Shown here: positions 27,432-36,166 of the stretch, in pieces
How the letters are laid out: each line of letters starts with the position of its first letter
Position numbering within the stretch: the stretch's first letter is position 1
Assembly (NCBI RefSeq): GCF_001455965.1
Contig: NZ_LKKO01000025.1
Span: 62,001-126,000, forward strand
Direction of reading: 5' to 3'
Length of the DNA stretch: 64,000 nt
DNA from: Methylobacterium sp. GXS13
GTDB lineage: Bacteria; Pseudomonadota; Alphaproteobacteria; Rhizobiales; Beijerinckiaceae
The notes under the pieces: generated by a model
What the model saw: the letters and a program-made list of their open reading frames with translations, nothing else
Told to the model about the DNA's origin: nothing
Database searches by the model: none
Made by a program: the position numbers and the translations under genes

Positions 27432-29411
27432 TCAGAAGAGATAGTCCAGGCCTTCAGCGTGCCGGCATCGCTCGCGAGGCACAACCGCGGTGAGTTCCGG
27501 ACGCGCGACCGCGCCGACGAGGACCTGGATCCCCGGTGCGTCGGCGACGACGGCCTGCACCCGGGCGAGCAAGGCGGCGAAGTCCGGGGTCGACATCTCC
27601 TGGGCGGCCGGGGAGTCGAGGACCAGAAGCCCCGGATGGCGGCCGTAACCCCGCAGCCGCGCCACCTCGACGACGGCCAGCGCGGCGGCGATGCGGACCC
27701 GCGGGTTCTCGCCCGGGGAGAGTTGCGAGAACGTCGTCCTGCTCCCGCCCTGATGGACCGAGAGGGCGCCGTGGGGGGCGAGCGTCATGTCGGCGAGGTT
27801 CTCGACGCCGATGTCGCGGCAGATGCGCAGCAGCGCGGCCGAGAGGTCCGCGACGGTCTCCCGCTGTAGGCCCTCGAACAACTCCTTCGTGACCGCGGCG
27901 GTCGCCCGCAGGACGGGGACATCCGGGGCCTCCGCGGCGGCGGCGCCATCCTCGGGCAGCAGCGAGCGCAGCTCCGCCTCGCGGGCTTCGAGCGCCGCGA
28001 TGCGCAGTTCGAGGTCCGATTCCTCCGGTTCCGCCAGCCGCGTCCGGACCGAGGCGATCCGCGCCTCCGTCCCGCGCCGGGCCTCTGCGGCAAGGCGCAT
28101 CCGTCCGTCCTCCGACGCGATCTCAGCCGCGACGCGCCGCGCCGTCGCCCCGCAGTCGGCGACGTCGGCCCTGGCGGCCGCGGCGCGGTCCTCGGTCTCG
28201 TCGGCGGCCGGCGTCCCGACGCTGCCGCAGAGCGCGCAGCCCGAGACCTCGGAGGCGGCGTATCGTCCGGGCGCGATCCCGGCCTCGCACGAGGGGCAGC
28301 AGACCGGCCGGAGCCTGCGGAAGAGGTGGCCCGCCGCCGCCTCGTCCGTCAGTTGCTGCAGCGCGCTCCTCGCCTCCGCCGAGGCGGCCTCCACCTCGGC
28401 TTCCGCCAGGCGCAACGCGCCCAATCGTGCCCGCGCGGCTTCCTCCTCCGCGTGGTGGCGGACGAGATCGACGTCGAGCCGCCCCAGGCTCGCCCGCAAC
28501 GCCGCGCGGTCGGGTCGCCCTTCCAGGCGCCCGCGCTCCTCCCCGAGTTCGCGCTGCACCGCCGCGAGCCGTTCTCGCAGCCGCTCGTTCGGCCTCTCGG
28601 CCTCGGCCTTCTTTTTGGTGGCCTCGGCCTCGGCCTGCTTCAGCGCCGTCTGCGCCGCCGTGTACGTGGAGATCCACGGCAGGCCCATGAAAAGTTGGAG
28701 GAGGCGCAGCGGCATCGCGTCGACGACGAGGTCGCCGAAGATCGCCCGGCCGGGACCCGTGACGAACAACCCCGCGGATATGGCCGCCCAGCCATGGGTG
28801 TGTCCCGTCCCGGACGGGGCGTTGAAGGCATGGAAGCGCGCGAAGCCGAGTTCCTCCATGAACAGCGCCTCGACCTGCGTTTCCAGTCCGGGACCGGCCG
28901 GCCCGTCGTACAGGTCGATCCAGTCGTCGCCCTGGCGGCGCCCCAGGCGGACCCGGGCACGCTCGGCCCGTTCCTCGCCCGGTTCCTTCTCGACGAGGAT
29001 GCGGAAGCCGACGGCGTCGATGTCGAAGGCCACCTCCAGGGTGCCGATCCAGCGCCAGACGTCCGGCTTGAGCGGTCCCGGGAAGTCGCCTCGGACCGCG
29101 GCGCGGACGACGTTGAGGACCGACGACTTGCCCCGCGAATTGCGGTCCGACATCATCGCCCAGAGGCCGCGACCGAGGTCCATCCGCTCGAACGCGAAGG
29201 GTCCGTCGGCTCCGGTCCCGTCCTTGGTCCCGGAGAAGGCGACCGAGCGCATCACGAGCGTGCGGGCCCGCGGCAGCGTCGGCCGCGGCTCGATGCCATG
29301 CCGGTCCAGGATCGCCTGCACGTCCGGGACGGTCAGGCCTGCGCGGTCCGCGACCGCCCGGACCCACTCGGCCGGCGTGCGCGGGACGGCGGAAGCGGCG
29401 CCGTCGGTCAT
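27432..29411 (-). CDS. Rad50/SMC-like ABC ATPase of a three-component system
   Basis: 659 aa from ATG 29411; the frame continues upstream antisense to nothing useful. Walker A is the variant SDRNSRGKSS (88-97), the ABC signature is LSPGE (564-568) and Walker B is GLLVLDSP (594-601), with a Glu four residues later. Between them lie two coiled-coil stretches (about 255-360 and 405-490) around a zinc-hook-like CPSC (372-375) and CALC (392-395). This is the design of Rad50-like ATPases in bacterial conflict systems. Its ATG overlaps the stop of the middle-component gene by four bases. Confidence 0.82.
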   Translation of the reverse strand: MTDGAASAVPRTPAEWVRAVADRAGLTVPDVQAILDRHGIEPRPTLPRARTLVMRSVAFSGTKDGTGADGPFAFERMDLGRGLWAMMSDRNSRGKSSVLNVVRAAVRGDFPGPLKPDVWRWIGTLEVAFDIDAVGFRILVEKEPGEERAERARVRLGRRQGDDWIDLYDGPAGPGLETQVEALFMEELGFARFHAFNAPSGTGHTHGWAAISAGLFVTGPGRAIFGDLVVDAMPLRLLQLFMGLPWISTYTAAQTALKQAEAEATKKKAEAERPNERLRERLAAVQRELGEERGRLEGRPDRAALRASLGRLDVDLVRHHAEEEAARARLGALRLAEAEVEAASAEARSALQQLTDEAAAGHLFRRLRPVCCPSCEAGIAPGRYAASEVSGCALCGSVGTPAADETEDRAAAARADVADCGATARRVAAEIASEDGRMRLAAEARRGTEARIASVRTRLAEPEESDLELRIAALEAREAELRSLLPEDGAAAAEAPDVPVLRATAAVTKELFEGLQRETVADLSAALLRICRDIGVENLADMTLAPHGALSVHQGGSRTTFSQLSPGENPRVRIAAALAVVEVARLRGYGRHPGLLVLDSPAAQEMSTPDFAALLARVQAVVADAPGIQVLVGAVARPELTAVVPRERCRHAEGLDYLF

Positions 29412-30046
29412 CGTCCACGCGCCTCGACGGCCCGCAGCCGCCGCAGCACCCGGTCCTTGATGGATGGGATGGTGGCGCCGTAGGACGTCGACCCGTACTC
29501 CGGGTGACCGTACTGGGCGCCCTTGAGGTCCGAACCGCTGCGGGAGCGAGCGACGCGCATGGCGAGCGCGGCGCGGTCGCGGTACCAGGCCAGGACCGCC
29601 TGTTCCCTCACGGCCTCGTCGAGGAACGCGAAGCCCGCGGCCTGCACGATGAACTCGTGGCGCATCCGGTCGGGCGCCAGGCGCCTGCGCACGCAGCGCA
29701 CGAGCCGCCGGGAGTCCAGGATGGCCAGCGCCGTCTCGATGTTCTGGAACGCCCCCCGGCGCCAACGCACCATGCGGACCAGACGAACGTCCGGCTCGTC
29801 GCGGTCGAAGATCGTGCGCACGTCCCGAAGCAGGTCCGCGTGCCCTTCCGCCTCGTACAGGTCCAACAGGTCGTGGGCCAGGTAGTCGGGGTAGCGGACG
29901 AGGAAGTCGACGGCCATGAGCCGCTTCTCGCCGACGAAAACACGGGAGCCGTCAGGCGAGCCGCACGGATCGTCCGGGACCTCGCTCCCCGCCGCGAGGA
30001 TGAAGAGCAGGCGGATCGCGTCGCGGAAGTGATAGCCCTCGGGCAT
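29408..30046 (-). CDS. Putative middle component of an ABC three-component system
   Basis: 212 aa from ATG 30046. The frame is open up to 30280, but the added residues are low complexity; the true start is uncertain because no good ribosome-binding site is visible. The segments FRDAIRLLFILAAGSEVPDD and GEKRLMAVDFLVRYPDYLAH, followed by repeated Arg-rich helices, resemble the winged-helix middle components that link the ATPase to its effector in ABC-3C systems. It is the first gene of the three-gene operon, overlapping the ATPase gene by four bases. Confidence 0.65.
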   Translation of the reverse strand: MPEGYHFRDAIRLLFILAAGSEVPDDPCGSPDGSRVFVGEKRLMAVDFLVRYPDYLAHDLLDLYEAEGHADLLRDVRTIFDRDEPDVRLVRMVRWRRGAFQNIETALAILDSRRLVRCVRRRLAPDRMRHEFIVQAAGFAFLDEAVREQAVLAWYRDRAALAMRVARSRSGSDLKGAQYGHPEYGSTSYGATIPSIKDRVLRRLRAVEARGR

Positions 30047-30485
30047 GGGGCCGCCGGGGGCATCGGGCGAACGCGCGGCCGTGGCCGGCCCTCGGGGCCG
30101 TTCGTCTTCGGGCAAGCCCGGCGAAGGCCGTTCTACGCGCGCCGCGCGGTCACCCGCGTCGGAGCCCCGCGCCCGCCCGCCGCCGCCAAGCTGATCGCGC
30201 ACGCTCAGGTCGTTTCGATGTCCGATGCCGGATCCTTGCCCCATCGCGACACATTCGAGCCATCCGCGGGGGATGTCCATCGCGCGAAGGCATAATCAAA
30301 CGCCGGGAGAGCTCGATGCCATGGCAAGGCGGCCCGGCCCGGGAAGGAACGGCCCGGAGGTCATCGACACGTAATGTCTCGGTTCCAAATCCAGGCGGAA
30401 GGTCCGCCACTGGTGGGACGTAACCGTTCGCTCGGCTGAACCTAACAGGATATTTTTCAATTGCGCAGTTCTGCCGGGGTGGTCG

Positions 30486-30713
30486 CTATGGATCCGGGCG
30501 GCAGCGCCCGGGCTGGCCGCTCCCGGCCGCCTCCTGGATCGGCGGACAGGGTAGGTCACCGAAGGAACAGAACACGCAGCAGTCGCCTGCATTCGGGCGC
30601 AGGAGCGTGCCGCAGCCGGTGCACTCGTAGAAGAACTGGCAGGCGTCGGTCGGCATCGTCTCCGTCGCCTGTTGGCCGCAGTGCGGGCATGTGAGAGTGG
30701 ACTGAAGATTCAT
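30486..30713 (-). CDS. GDCCVxC-type small zinc-ribbon-like protein
   Basis: 75 aa. Two CxxC pairs (CPHCG and CTGCG) are followed by the diagnostic GDCCVFCSFGDLPCPPIQ. Eleven cysteines or so in 75 residues suggest metal binding. Proteins with this motif are commonly encoded next to merT and copper genes; the role is unknown. It begins 5 bp after the merT stop and is part of the same operon. Confidence 0.85.
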   Translation of the reverse strand: MNLQSTLTCPHCGQQATETMPTDACQFFYECTGCGTLLRPNAGDCCVFCSFGDLPCPPIQEAAGSGQPGRCRPDP

Positions 30714-30718
30714 CCGCC

Positions 30719-31153
30719 TTACCACACGGCCTTGAGCACCAGAGGCTCAAGGTAGGGTTCCCACACAAGCGCCAGGGCAACCAGCGCCGTCCCAATCCCG
30801 AGCACTGCAGCCGCGCGCCGTGGTGGTCCGGAACTGGCACATGGTCCGGCCATGGCGCAGGCCGTTGCCCGGCGACGCAGGAACAGCCCCCAGCCCACGA
30901 GGAGGGCCAGTGCGGCCCCGCCGAGCAGGATCGGTCGGATGCTCGCCAACATCGCCAACCCGCCGAACACGGCCCCCGTCGCACCGAGACCGGCGAGCGC
31001 CATCGGCAGGGCGCAGCAGGACGATGCCGCCAGAGCCCCCAGCCCGGCGGCCGTGCCCAGTCCGGCGAGCCAACTTCCTGAAGGAGCAGGCAGGCTGTCT
31101 CGCGAATGCGAGGCGGGTCGCGCAGGGGTCGCTATGGATGGTGTGTCGATCAT
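30719..31153 (-). CDS. merT: MerT-like mercuric ion transporter
   Basis: 144 aa from ATG 31153. An ATG at 31171 is unlikely because it lies inside the MerR operator. Three hydrophobic segments; the vicinal cysteines SSCCALP (46-47) lie in the first, and the cytoplasmic loop has a CAMAGPC pair (99, 105), as in MerT. It takes Hg(II) into the cell for reduction. No merA reductase or merP occurs in the window, so the function may depend on genes elsewhere or on another metal. Confidence 0.85.
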   Translation of the reverse strand: MIDTPSIATPARPASHSRDSLPAPSGSWLAGLGTAAGLGALAASSCCALPMALAGLGATGAVFGGLAMLASIRPILLGGAALALLVGWGLFLRRRATACAMAGPCASSGPPRRAAAVLGIGTALVALALVWEPYLEPLVLKAVW

Positions 31154-31169
31154 GATCGTGCCACTCTGC

Positions 31170-31193
31170 ATCCCGTAGCCACTACGGGATCAA
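31170..31193 (-). promoter_or_regulatory. MerR-type operator of merT
   Basis: ATCCCGTAG-CCA-CTACGGGAT (31170-31190) is a perfect inverted repeat with 9-bp arms, and TTGATC at 31188-31193 can serve as -35 for the minus-strand merT gene. It lies 11 bp before merR and 16 bp before merT. Confidence 0.75.
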
Positions 31194-31200
31194 GCAAAAA

Positions 31201-31614
31201 ATGGTCACGGGCCTGCGCGGCCTCTCCATCGGGCAGCTCGCGGCGGCCGCCGGGGTCAATCTGGAGACGGTCCGCTACTACGAGCGCATCGGGCTCATGC
31301 CGCCGCCAGCTCGCACCGGGGGCGGTCACCGGTCCTACGATCCGGTCCACGTCCAGCGTTTGGCATTCATCCGTCATGCCCGTGCGTTGGGCTTCGGGAT
31401 TGAGGACATCCGAACCTTGCTGGCGTTGGCCGCGCCCGGTCATCGATCCTGTGCCGAGGTCCGGGACATTGCCAGTGCGCACCTGTCCGAGGTCCGCACC
31501 AAACTCGCCCACCTCGCACGGCTTGAACACATCCTGAGTGAAACGATCGACCAGTGCAGCGGCGCGCCGACGCCCGCTTGCCCGGTTCTCGATATGCTCG
31601 ATGCTCCGATGTGA
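31201..31614 (+). CDS. merR: MerR-family regulator, divalent metal type
   Basis: 137 aa. N-terminal MerR HTH (LSIGQLAAAAGVNLETVRYY). Metal-binding cysteines are C84 (SCAEV, equivalent to Cys82 of Tn501 MerR), C119 and C127. The C119-C127 loop has seven residues between, one fewer than Tn501 MerR, so Hg, Pb or Zn are all possible. The divergent merT points to mercury. Confidence 0.87.
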   Translation: MVTGLRGLSIGQLAAAAGVNLETVRYYERIGLMPPPARTGGGHRSYDPVHVQRLAFIRHARALGFGIEDIRTLLALAAPGHRSCAEVRDIASAHLSEVRTKLAHLARLEHILSETIDQCSGAPTPACPVLDMLDAPM

Positions 31615-31828
31615 GGGACTATCCTCCTCGAAGGTACGCCATGGGCCGGCGGCAGCCGGTCGAGCGGGATCCCATGTTTCAAACTGAGACGTTACCCATC
31701 GACACACGAGGTTGCGGCGCCACGCGAGGCGCGTATATCGACCGGAACCCTACGGGGGTAACCGGCGACCCTAGGCGAACGGGTCTGCGGCGCGGCGCGG
31801 TCGTCGCCGGCGAACAAGGAGACGACGC

Positions 31829-33112
31829 TTGGACGGACCCTGGGTCGCCAACCTCATCCGGCACTGGCGCGACGATCCCGGCGCAACCTATCGGACGTGG
31901 TTCCTCTGGGAGGAGCGCATCAAGAACTTCCGGTCGATCCGCCGCGGGCTGCAGGCGGTGGTCGACGAGATCAGGGCCGACACCTTCGGCAACGCCTACC
32001 GTGGGTCTTCGCTGGAGACGGTGGTCCATTCCATCGCCGAGCAGCGGCAGGTGTTCAGGGGCGCCGACCACGCCTTCCTCTGGAAGCCGAAGCTGCGCAT
32101 CCCCGACATCTACGAGGATCGGGCCAACCAGGTCGCCTTCGGGCGTTTCCTCGACACCTGTCTCTGCTGCAACGCCGAGGCGCACGTGCTGGCCGCGATA
32201 CGCGCGCTCGACGACGTGCGCATCAAGGGCCTGGGCCCCGCGGCGGCGAACCTGCTCTACTTCCTGCATCCGACCTGGGTGCCGCCCTTCAACACGGCCA
32301 TCGTCAAGGGTTACAACGCCCTCACGGGCGCGAACGTGAAGCTCGGGCGCTGGGAGGAATACCTGGCGATGCGACGCGGGATCGTCGACCTCAACGGAGA
32401 ACATCGTGCCTTGCTCTCGAACGATTTCGGCGCGGTCGCGGGATTCCTCTTCGACGTCGGGTCCGGACGCTACCCGCTGCCCGAGCGCGATGCGGAGGTG
32501 GCCCTCGCGCGCTGGCGTGCGGATCTGGAGCGAGTCCGAGCGGAAGCCGGTGAAACCCCGTCGAAGGCGGCCGTCGCGGCCGGGGAGGCGGACCACACCC
32601 ACACCGAGATCCAGGGCTGGATACGCGACCTGGGCCTCGCCCTCGGCTTCGACGTCTGGATCGCGTCGAACGACGCCAGCCGCCCCTATGCGTCGGGCCG
32701 CCTGTCGGACGGGTGCCTCGCCCGACTGCCCGAGGGACTGGCCGCCAATGGCTCGGTCGACACCGTCCGGCTCATCGACGTCCTCTGGATCGACAAGGCG
32801 AGCCGGGACGTGGCCGCGGCCTTCGAGGTCGAGCACACGACCAGCATCTACTCCGGGATCGTGCGCATGCTGGACCTCGCGCTCGGCGTGGAGGGCGGGA
32901 TGGCGCGCAATTTCTTCCTGGTCGCACCGGACAACCGCGAGGAGGACGTCAGGGCGCAGTTCGCCCGGCCCGCGTTCTCCCGTGTCGGCGAGCTCGACCT
33001 GAGGTACCTTCCCTACAGCGAACTCCGAGGCCATCGCGAGGCGATCGCCCGCTTCGGGAGCGGCCTGAAGGGCTTGCTGGCCATCGCGCGACCGATAGTG
33101 GGGAGGCCATGA
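31829..33112 (+). CDS. Solitary nuclease-like protein with EVEHT motif
   Basis: 427 aa. The TTG start has AAGGAG seven bases upstream. An internal segment DVRIKGLGPAAANLLYFL looks like a helix-hairpin-helix DNA-binding element (about 125-145). The C-terminal part has LIDVLWID (D317) and AAFEVEHTTSIYSG (E333, E335), a core I associate with PD-(D/E)XK-like restriction nucleases that carry E in place of K. No methyltransferase lies beside it. It may be a defence nuclease. Confidence 0.6.
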   Translation: MDGPWVANLIRHWRDDPGATYRTWFLWEERIKNFRSIRRGLQAVVDEIRADTFGNAYRGSSLETVVHSIAEQRQVFRGADHAFLWKPKLRIPDIYEDRANQVAFGRFLDTCLCCNAEAHVLAAIRALDDVRIKGLGPAAANLLYFLHPTWVPPFNTAIVKGYNALTGANVKLGRWEEYLAMRRGIVDLNGEHRALLSNDFGAVAGFLFDVGSGRYPLPERDAEVALARWRADLERVRAEAGETPSKAAVAAGEADHTHTEIQGWIRDLGLALGFDVWIASNDASRPYASGRLSDGCLARLPEGLAANGSVDTVRLIDVLWIDKASRDVAAAFEVEHTTSIYSGIVRMLDLALGVEGGMARNFFLVAPDNREEDVRAQFARPAFSRVGELDLRYLPYSELRGHREAIARFGSGLKGLLAIARPIVGRP

Positions 33113-33157
33113 CGCCATGTGTCCATGCGCCCTCGCGGCGACGATGGCGCCTCCTTG

Positions 33158-34333
33158 TCAGCGACGTGCGTGCATCGTGTGGTCGTGCCCGTGCTGGTCG
33201 CCGTGCCCGTCGTCACCCTGCTCGCCATGACCGTGATGCATCGGGTGCTTATGGCTGACCCAGAACAGGTAGGCCGCGAGCGCGCCGAACACGAGGTTGA
33301 GCCAGAACGTGTAGTTCAGGCTGAACTCGGTCATCTGCGCACGCACGTCGATGTCGCGTGACGGGATCCAGCCAAGCGCGGTGAACGTCAGGTCGACGAC
33401 GAGCGCGGCGGCGGCCATCGTCACGAAGAACACGCCGCCGATGTAGGCGGCCATGCGCCAGCCGAAGTAGCGGCGGTAGATGTCGAGAAGCGGGATCACG
33501 ATGAGGTCGGCGTAGAGGAAAGCCAGCACGCCGGAGAAGCTCGCACCGCCCGCCCATAGCACCGCCGCGAGCGGCACGTTGCCGATGGAGCAGACGAAGG
33601 TCAGCACGGCGATGAGGGGACCGAGCAGCACGTTGACCGGCACCTGCAGCCAAGCCGGGGCGTCGCTCAGGAAAAGGGTCCTCCAGACGCCATCCGGAAC
33701 CAGCGCGGCGAGGAACCCGCCGATCAGGAACCCCATCGCGAGGTCCTTCCAGAGCATGCGCCATTCCATGGCGAAGTTCTGGGCCACGCGGATGCGGGCC
33801 TCCGGCTTGGCCAGCCGCGCGCGCCAGGTCGGGCCATCCACGGTCATGCTCATGTGCTCGTGGCCGCGGCTCTCCTCATCGTGCGCCCGCGCCTCCTCCA
33901 CGAGCCGCCTCGGATAGGTGAGCGTCACCAGCGCGCTCATGATGGCGATCAGCACCACGCCGCCGACCCACTCGCCCAGCATGAACTGCCAGCCGAGCAG
34001 CACGTAGAGGATCAGCCCGAGTTCGAGGACCAGGTTGGTCGAGGCGAACAGGAAGGCGAGCGAGGTGACGAGCGCCGCGCCCTTCTTGAACAGGGTGCGC
34101 ATGATGGCGGCCGAGGCATAGGAACAGGAGGACGAGGCTGCGCCGGCGAGGGTCGCCAGCGCGATCTCGCGCACGCTGCCGCCGCCGAAGGCTTTCCGCA
34201 TTTGGTCCGAGGAGACCACGGACTGGAGCACGGCCGAGATGGTGAATCCCAGCACCAGGCTCCAGCCCGTCTGCCAGAACATGCCGGCGGCCATCAGGAA
34301 CCCGCCTCCCGCCCCGTGGATGATCGCGTCCAT
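33158..34333 (-). CDS. PF03773/ArsP-like metal or metalloid permease with His-rich tail
   Basis: 391 aa from ATG 34333, chosen for the GGAG upstream. It has eight to ten membrane segments in two homologous halves; TLAGAASSSCSYASAAIMRT and VCSIGNVPLAAVLWAGG are the paired pore loops of the DUF318/SO_0444 permease family. The tail HGHGEQGDDGHGDQHGHDH is a histidine-rich metal-binding end. The substrate may be copper or a metalloid. A CsoR-type operator lies 76 bp upstream, joining it to the copper-storage regulon 10 kb away. Confidence 0.83.
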   Translation of the reverse strand: MDAIIHGAGGGFLMAAGMFWQTGWSLVLGFTISAVLQSVVSSDQMRKAFGGGSVREIALATLAGAASSSCSYASAAIMRTLFKKGAALVTSLAFLFASTNLVLELGLILYVLLGWQFMLGEWVGGVVLIAIMSALVTLTYPRRLVEEARAHDEESRGHEHMSMTVDGPTWRARLAKPEARIRVAQNFAMEWRMLWKDLAMGFLIGGFLAALVPDGVWRTLFLSDAPAWLQVPVNVLLGPLIAVLTFVCSIGNVPLAAVLWAGGASFSGVLAFLYADLIVIPLLDIYRRYFGWRMAAYIGGVFFVTMAAAALVVDLTFTALGWIPSRDIDVRAQMTEFSLNYTFWLNLVFGALAAYLFWVSHKHPMHHGHGEQGDDGHGDQHGHDHTMHARR

Positions 34334-34408
34334 GGTGGTTCTCCGCATCGACGCCGGCTCGCCGACGACCGTCCGTCTTGATACAGGCCAGATCCCTGGC
34401 CGCATTAA

Positions 34409-34423
34409 TACCCCTCATGGGTA
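34409..34423 (-). promoter_or_regulatory. CsoR-type operator before the permease gene
   Basis: TACCCCTCATGGGTA has the same 15-bp format as the sites at 24319 and 24815. It lies between the permease (minus) and an unknown gene (plus, 34543) and is close enough to affect either. Confidence 0.65.
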
Positions 34424-34542
34424 CGCAGCGCATCAACCGGCGGGCTGCGGCCCGGTTTCCGAACGAAGGCCCAGGGCGTCTCGGCCCTGGCGAAATCGGC
34501 GCCCGGTACCCATCTCGTGGTCGGTCACGCTTGGGGGATGCG

Positions 34543-34959
34543 ATGGGCTTGCCGTCGAACCTGGAAACGGAAATCGCGGGTTACGCGAGCGGCGCGGCGG
34601 ACGTCGCCGAGATCAACGTCGCCATCGAAACGGCCTGGGCGACGGTCCTAGCCGATCCGGCCTCGCGCGCGGAGGCCGCCGGACTGCTCGGCTTGGCCGC
34701 CGCGGACCTGCCGGCACGAAGCCCCTTCGTCGCCAAGCCGTCGGAAGCGGGCCTCGCCGATGCGGCCATCGCGATATTCGTGACCCTCGGCGGGTTCGCC
34801 GGAAGCGTCGCGACGGATCTCGCCAAGGATCTCGTGAAGGACGCCATCAAGGCCGGAACGAAGGCGGTTTGGGAGAAGCTCCTGAAGGCGCGGGCCGAGG
34901 AGTCGCTTCCCACGGGAGGCATCGGTCCCGAGGTCGTCACACCCGATGACGTCCAGTGA
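34543..34959 (+). CDS. Small unknown protein, first of a three-gene operon
   Basis: 138 aa from ATG 34543, with a GGGGGA five bases upstream; the frame opens earlier at 34378 but would start inside the operator region. Hydrophobic/Gly-rich helix IAIFVTLGGFAGSVATDLA followed by an amphipathic, Lys-rich helix (KDLVKDAIKAGTKAVWEKLL). It may associate with a membrane. No family recognised. It overlaps the next gene by 14 bp. Confidence 0.6.
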   Translation: MGLPSNLETEIAGYASGAADVAEINVAIETAWATVLADPASRAEAAGLLGLAAADLPARSPFVAKPSEAGLADAAIAIFVTLGGFAGSVATDLAKDLVKDAIKAGTKAVWEKLLKARAEESLPTGGIGPEVVTPDDVQ

Positions 34960-36142
34960 CGGATCTGCCTCCGCGCCTCGTCTGACCTTGCTCGACGCCG
35001 GCCGCCGGACCGCCCTGGAGATCCGTTACGCGGTTGCGGCGGCGTTCCGGTCCGGGGGCCTTCCCGGCACGAGCGAGACGGCCGCCGCGCTTTTGACGGA
35101 CGGGATCGTCGGCCCGGCGCTGGCGCGGTCGAATGTCGTCCGGACGCTGCCCGACGCCCCCAGGTCCCAGGCGGTTGCCGCGTTGCGGGACCTCGTCCAA
35201 GCCGTCGAGCTGCCCGCTGGCTGCCCCGCATTCGATGCGATCCGCACGCGGTCCGATGACTTCCGCGCGCGCCTCGAACACGCCGGGTGCGTCGAGGACG
35301 CGCCGATGCCGGGCGAGATCGCGTCGCTCTTCGGTATCCTCGACGAAGTCGTCGCACGGCTCTACGGCGGCCTCGACGTCTCCGTTCGCCGGCCGGCCGT
35401 CCACCTCGCGCTGGGACGCCTGCATTCCGACCAGGTCGCGGGCCTGCTCGACAGCTCCGCCTTGAGCGGCTCGTGTCGGTGGATCGACGGGAGCGACCTG
35501 GTCTCCGTCGTCACCCTGAGCGTTCGCGACGATGCGTTCGATTGGGACTGCGCGTGCCATCTCCCCTACGTGCTCGCCCACGAACTCGTCTGTCACGCAT
35601 ACCAAGGGACGGCGGTCGCAGACGGCGCGGAACCGCGTCTGCAGGTCGACGGGTCGTGCGCATGGTCCGAAGGATGGATGGACGTCATCGCCTTGTGGTT
35701 GGTCGAGGGATGGGTCCGCGGCGATCAGGAAGGCAAGCCCGCCTGGATCGTGCAGGAGGCGACCGATGTCCTTCGCGCCTGCAGCGCGCTGAACGCGAGG
35801 CGGATCGGGGCACAGGCGACGTTGCCGCCGATCCAGCGAAGCCGCAGGATCTACGCACGGCGGGCCGTCGACCGCCTTCTCGCCGAGTTGGACCGGTTCG
35901 GCGACGGCGACGGCGACGCCGACCTGGGCGGAGGCCGGAACCGGGTCCTTGCATTCTCCCTGGCACTGAACGCCCTCAGGCTGCCGCAGTCCGACCGCGA
36001 CCGGGTCGTCGACGCGCTCGGCGTAGCCCTGGAAACCTCGTTCGGCATCGACCGCGACGAACTGATCGCCGCCGTCGTCGACTTCTCGGCGACAGGGGAC
36101 ATGGTCGCCCTGAGGCGAACGCTGGCTGACTACGAGGGTTGA
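34946..36142 (+). CDS. Putative zincin-like metallopeptidase with HEXXXH motif
   Basis: 398 aa. LAHELVCHAYQG gives H212-E213-x-x-x-H217, one residue longer than the usual HEXXH, and SEGWMD supplies E242 as possible third ligand. HEXXXH is known in dipeptidyl peptidase III (HELLGH), but the rest does not resemble that enzyme. The N-terminal 200 residues are helical without a recognised domain. It lies in the middle of a tight operon, before a winged-helix gene. Proteolytic activity is inferred from the motif only. Confidence 0.6.
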   Translation: MTSSDGSASAPRLTLLDAGRRTALEIRYAVAAAFRSGGLPGTSETAAALLTDGIVGPALARSNVVRTLPDAPRSQAVAALRDLVQAVELPAGCPAFDAIRTRSDDFRARLEHAGCVEDAPMPGEIASLFGILDEVVARLYGGLDVSVRRPAVHLALGRLHSDQVAGLLDSSALSGSCRWIDGSDLVSVVTLSVRDDAFDWDCACHLPYVLAHELVCHAYQGTAVADGAEPRLQVDGSCAWSEGWMDVIALWLVEGWVRGDQEGKPAWIVQEATDVLRACSALNARRIGAQATLPPIQRSRRIYARRAVDRLLAELDRFGDGDGDADLGGGRNRVLAFSLALNALRLPQSDRDRVVDALGVALETSFGIDRDELIAAVVDFSATGDMVALRRTLADYEG

Positions 36143-36166
36143 TATTTTCGCCCGGATCCCGATAAT

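Noticed and set aside
30046..30280. N-terminal extension of the middle-component gene to ATG 30280
   Set aside because: The added 78 residues are Arg/Gly/Pro-rich without structure, unlike the compact domain beginning at 30046, although the start remains uncertain.
31746..31783. CsoR-like AACCCTACGGGGGTA and GTAACC-N16-CGGG overlapping each other before the 31829 gene
   Set aside because: Each has a mismatch in a key position, they overlap each other, and the downstream nuclease-like gene has no metal connection; probably chance in GC-rich DNA.
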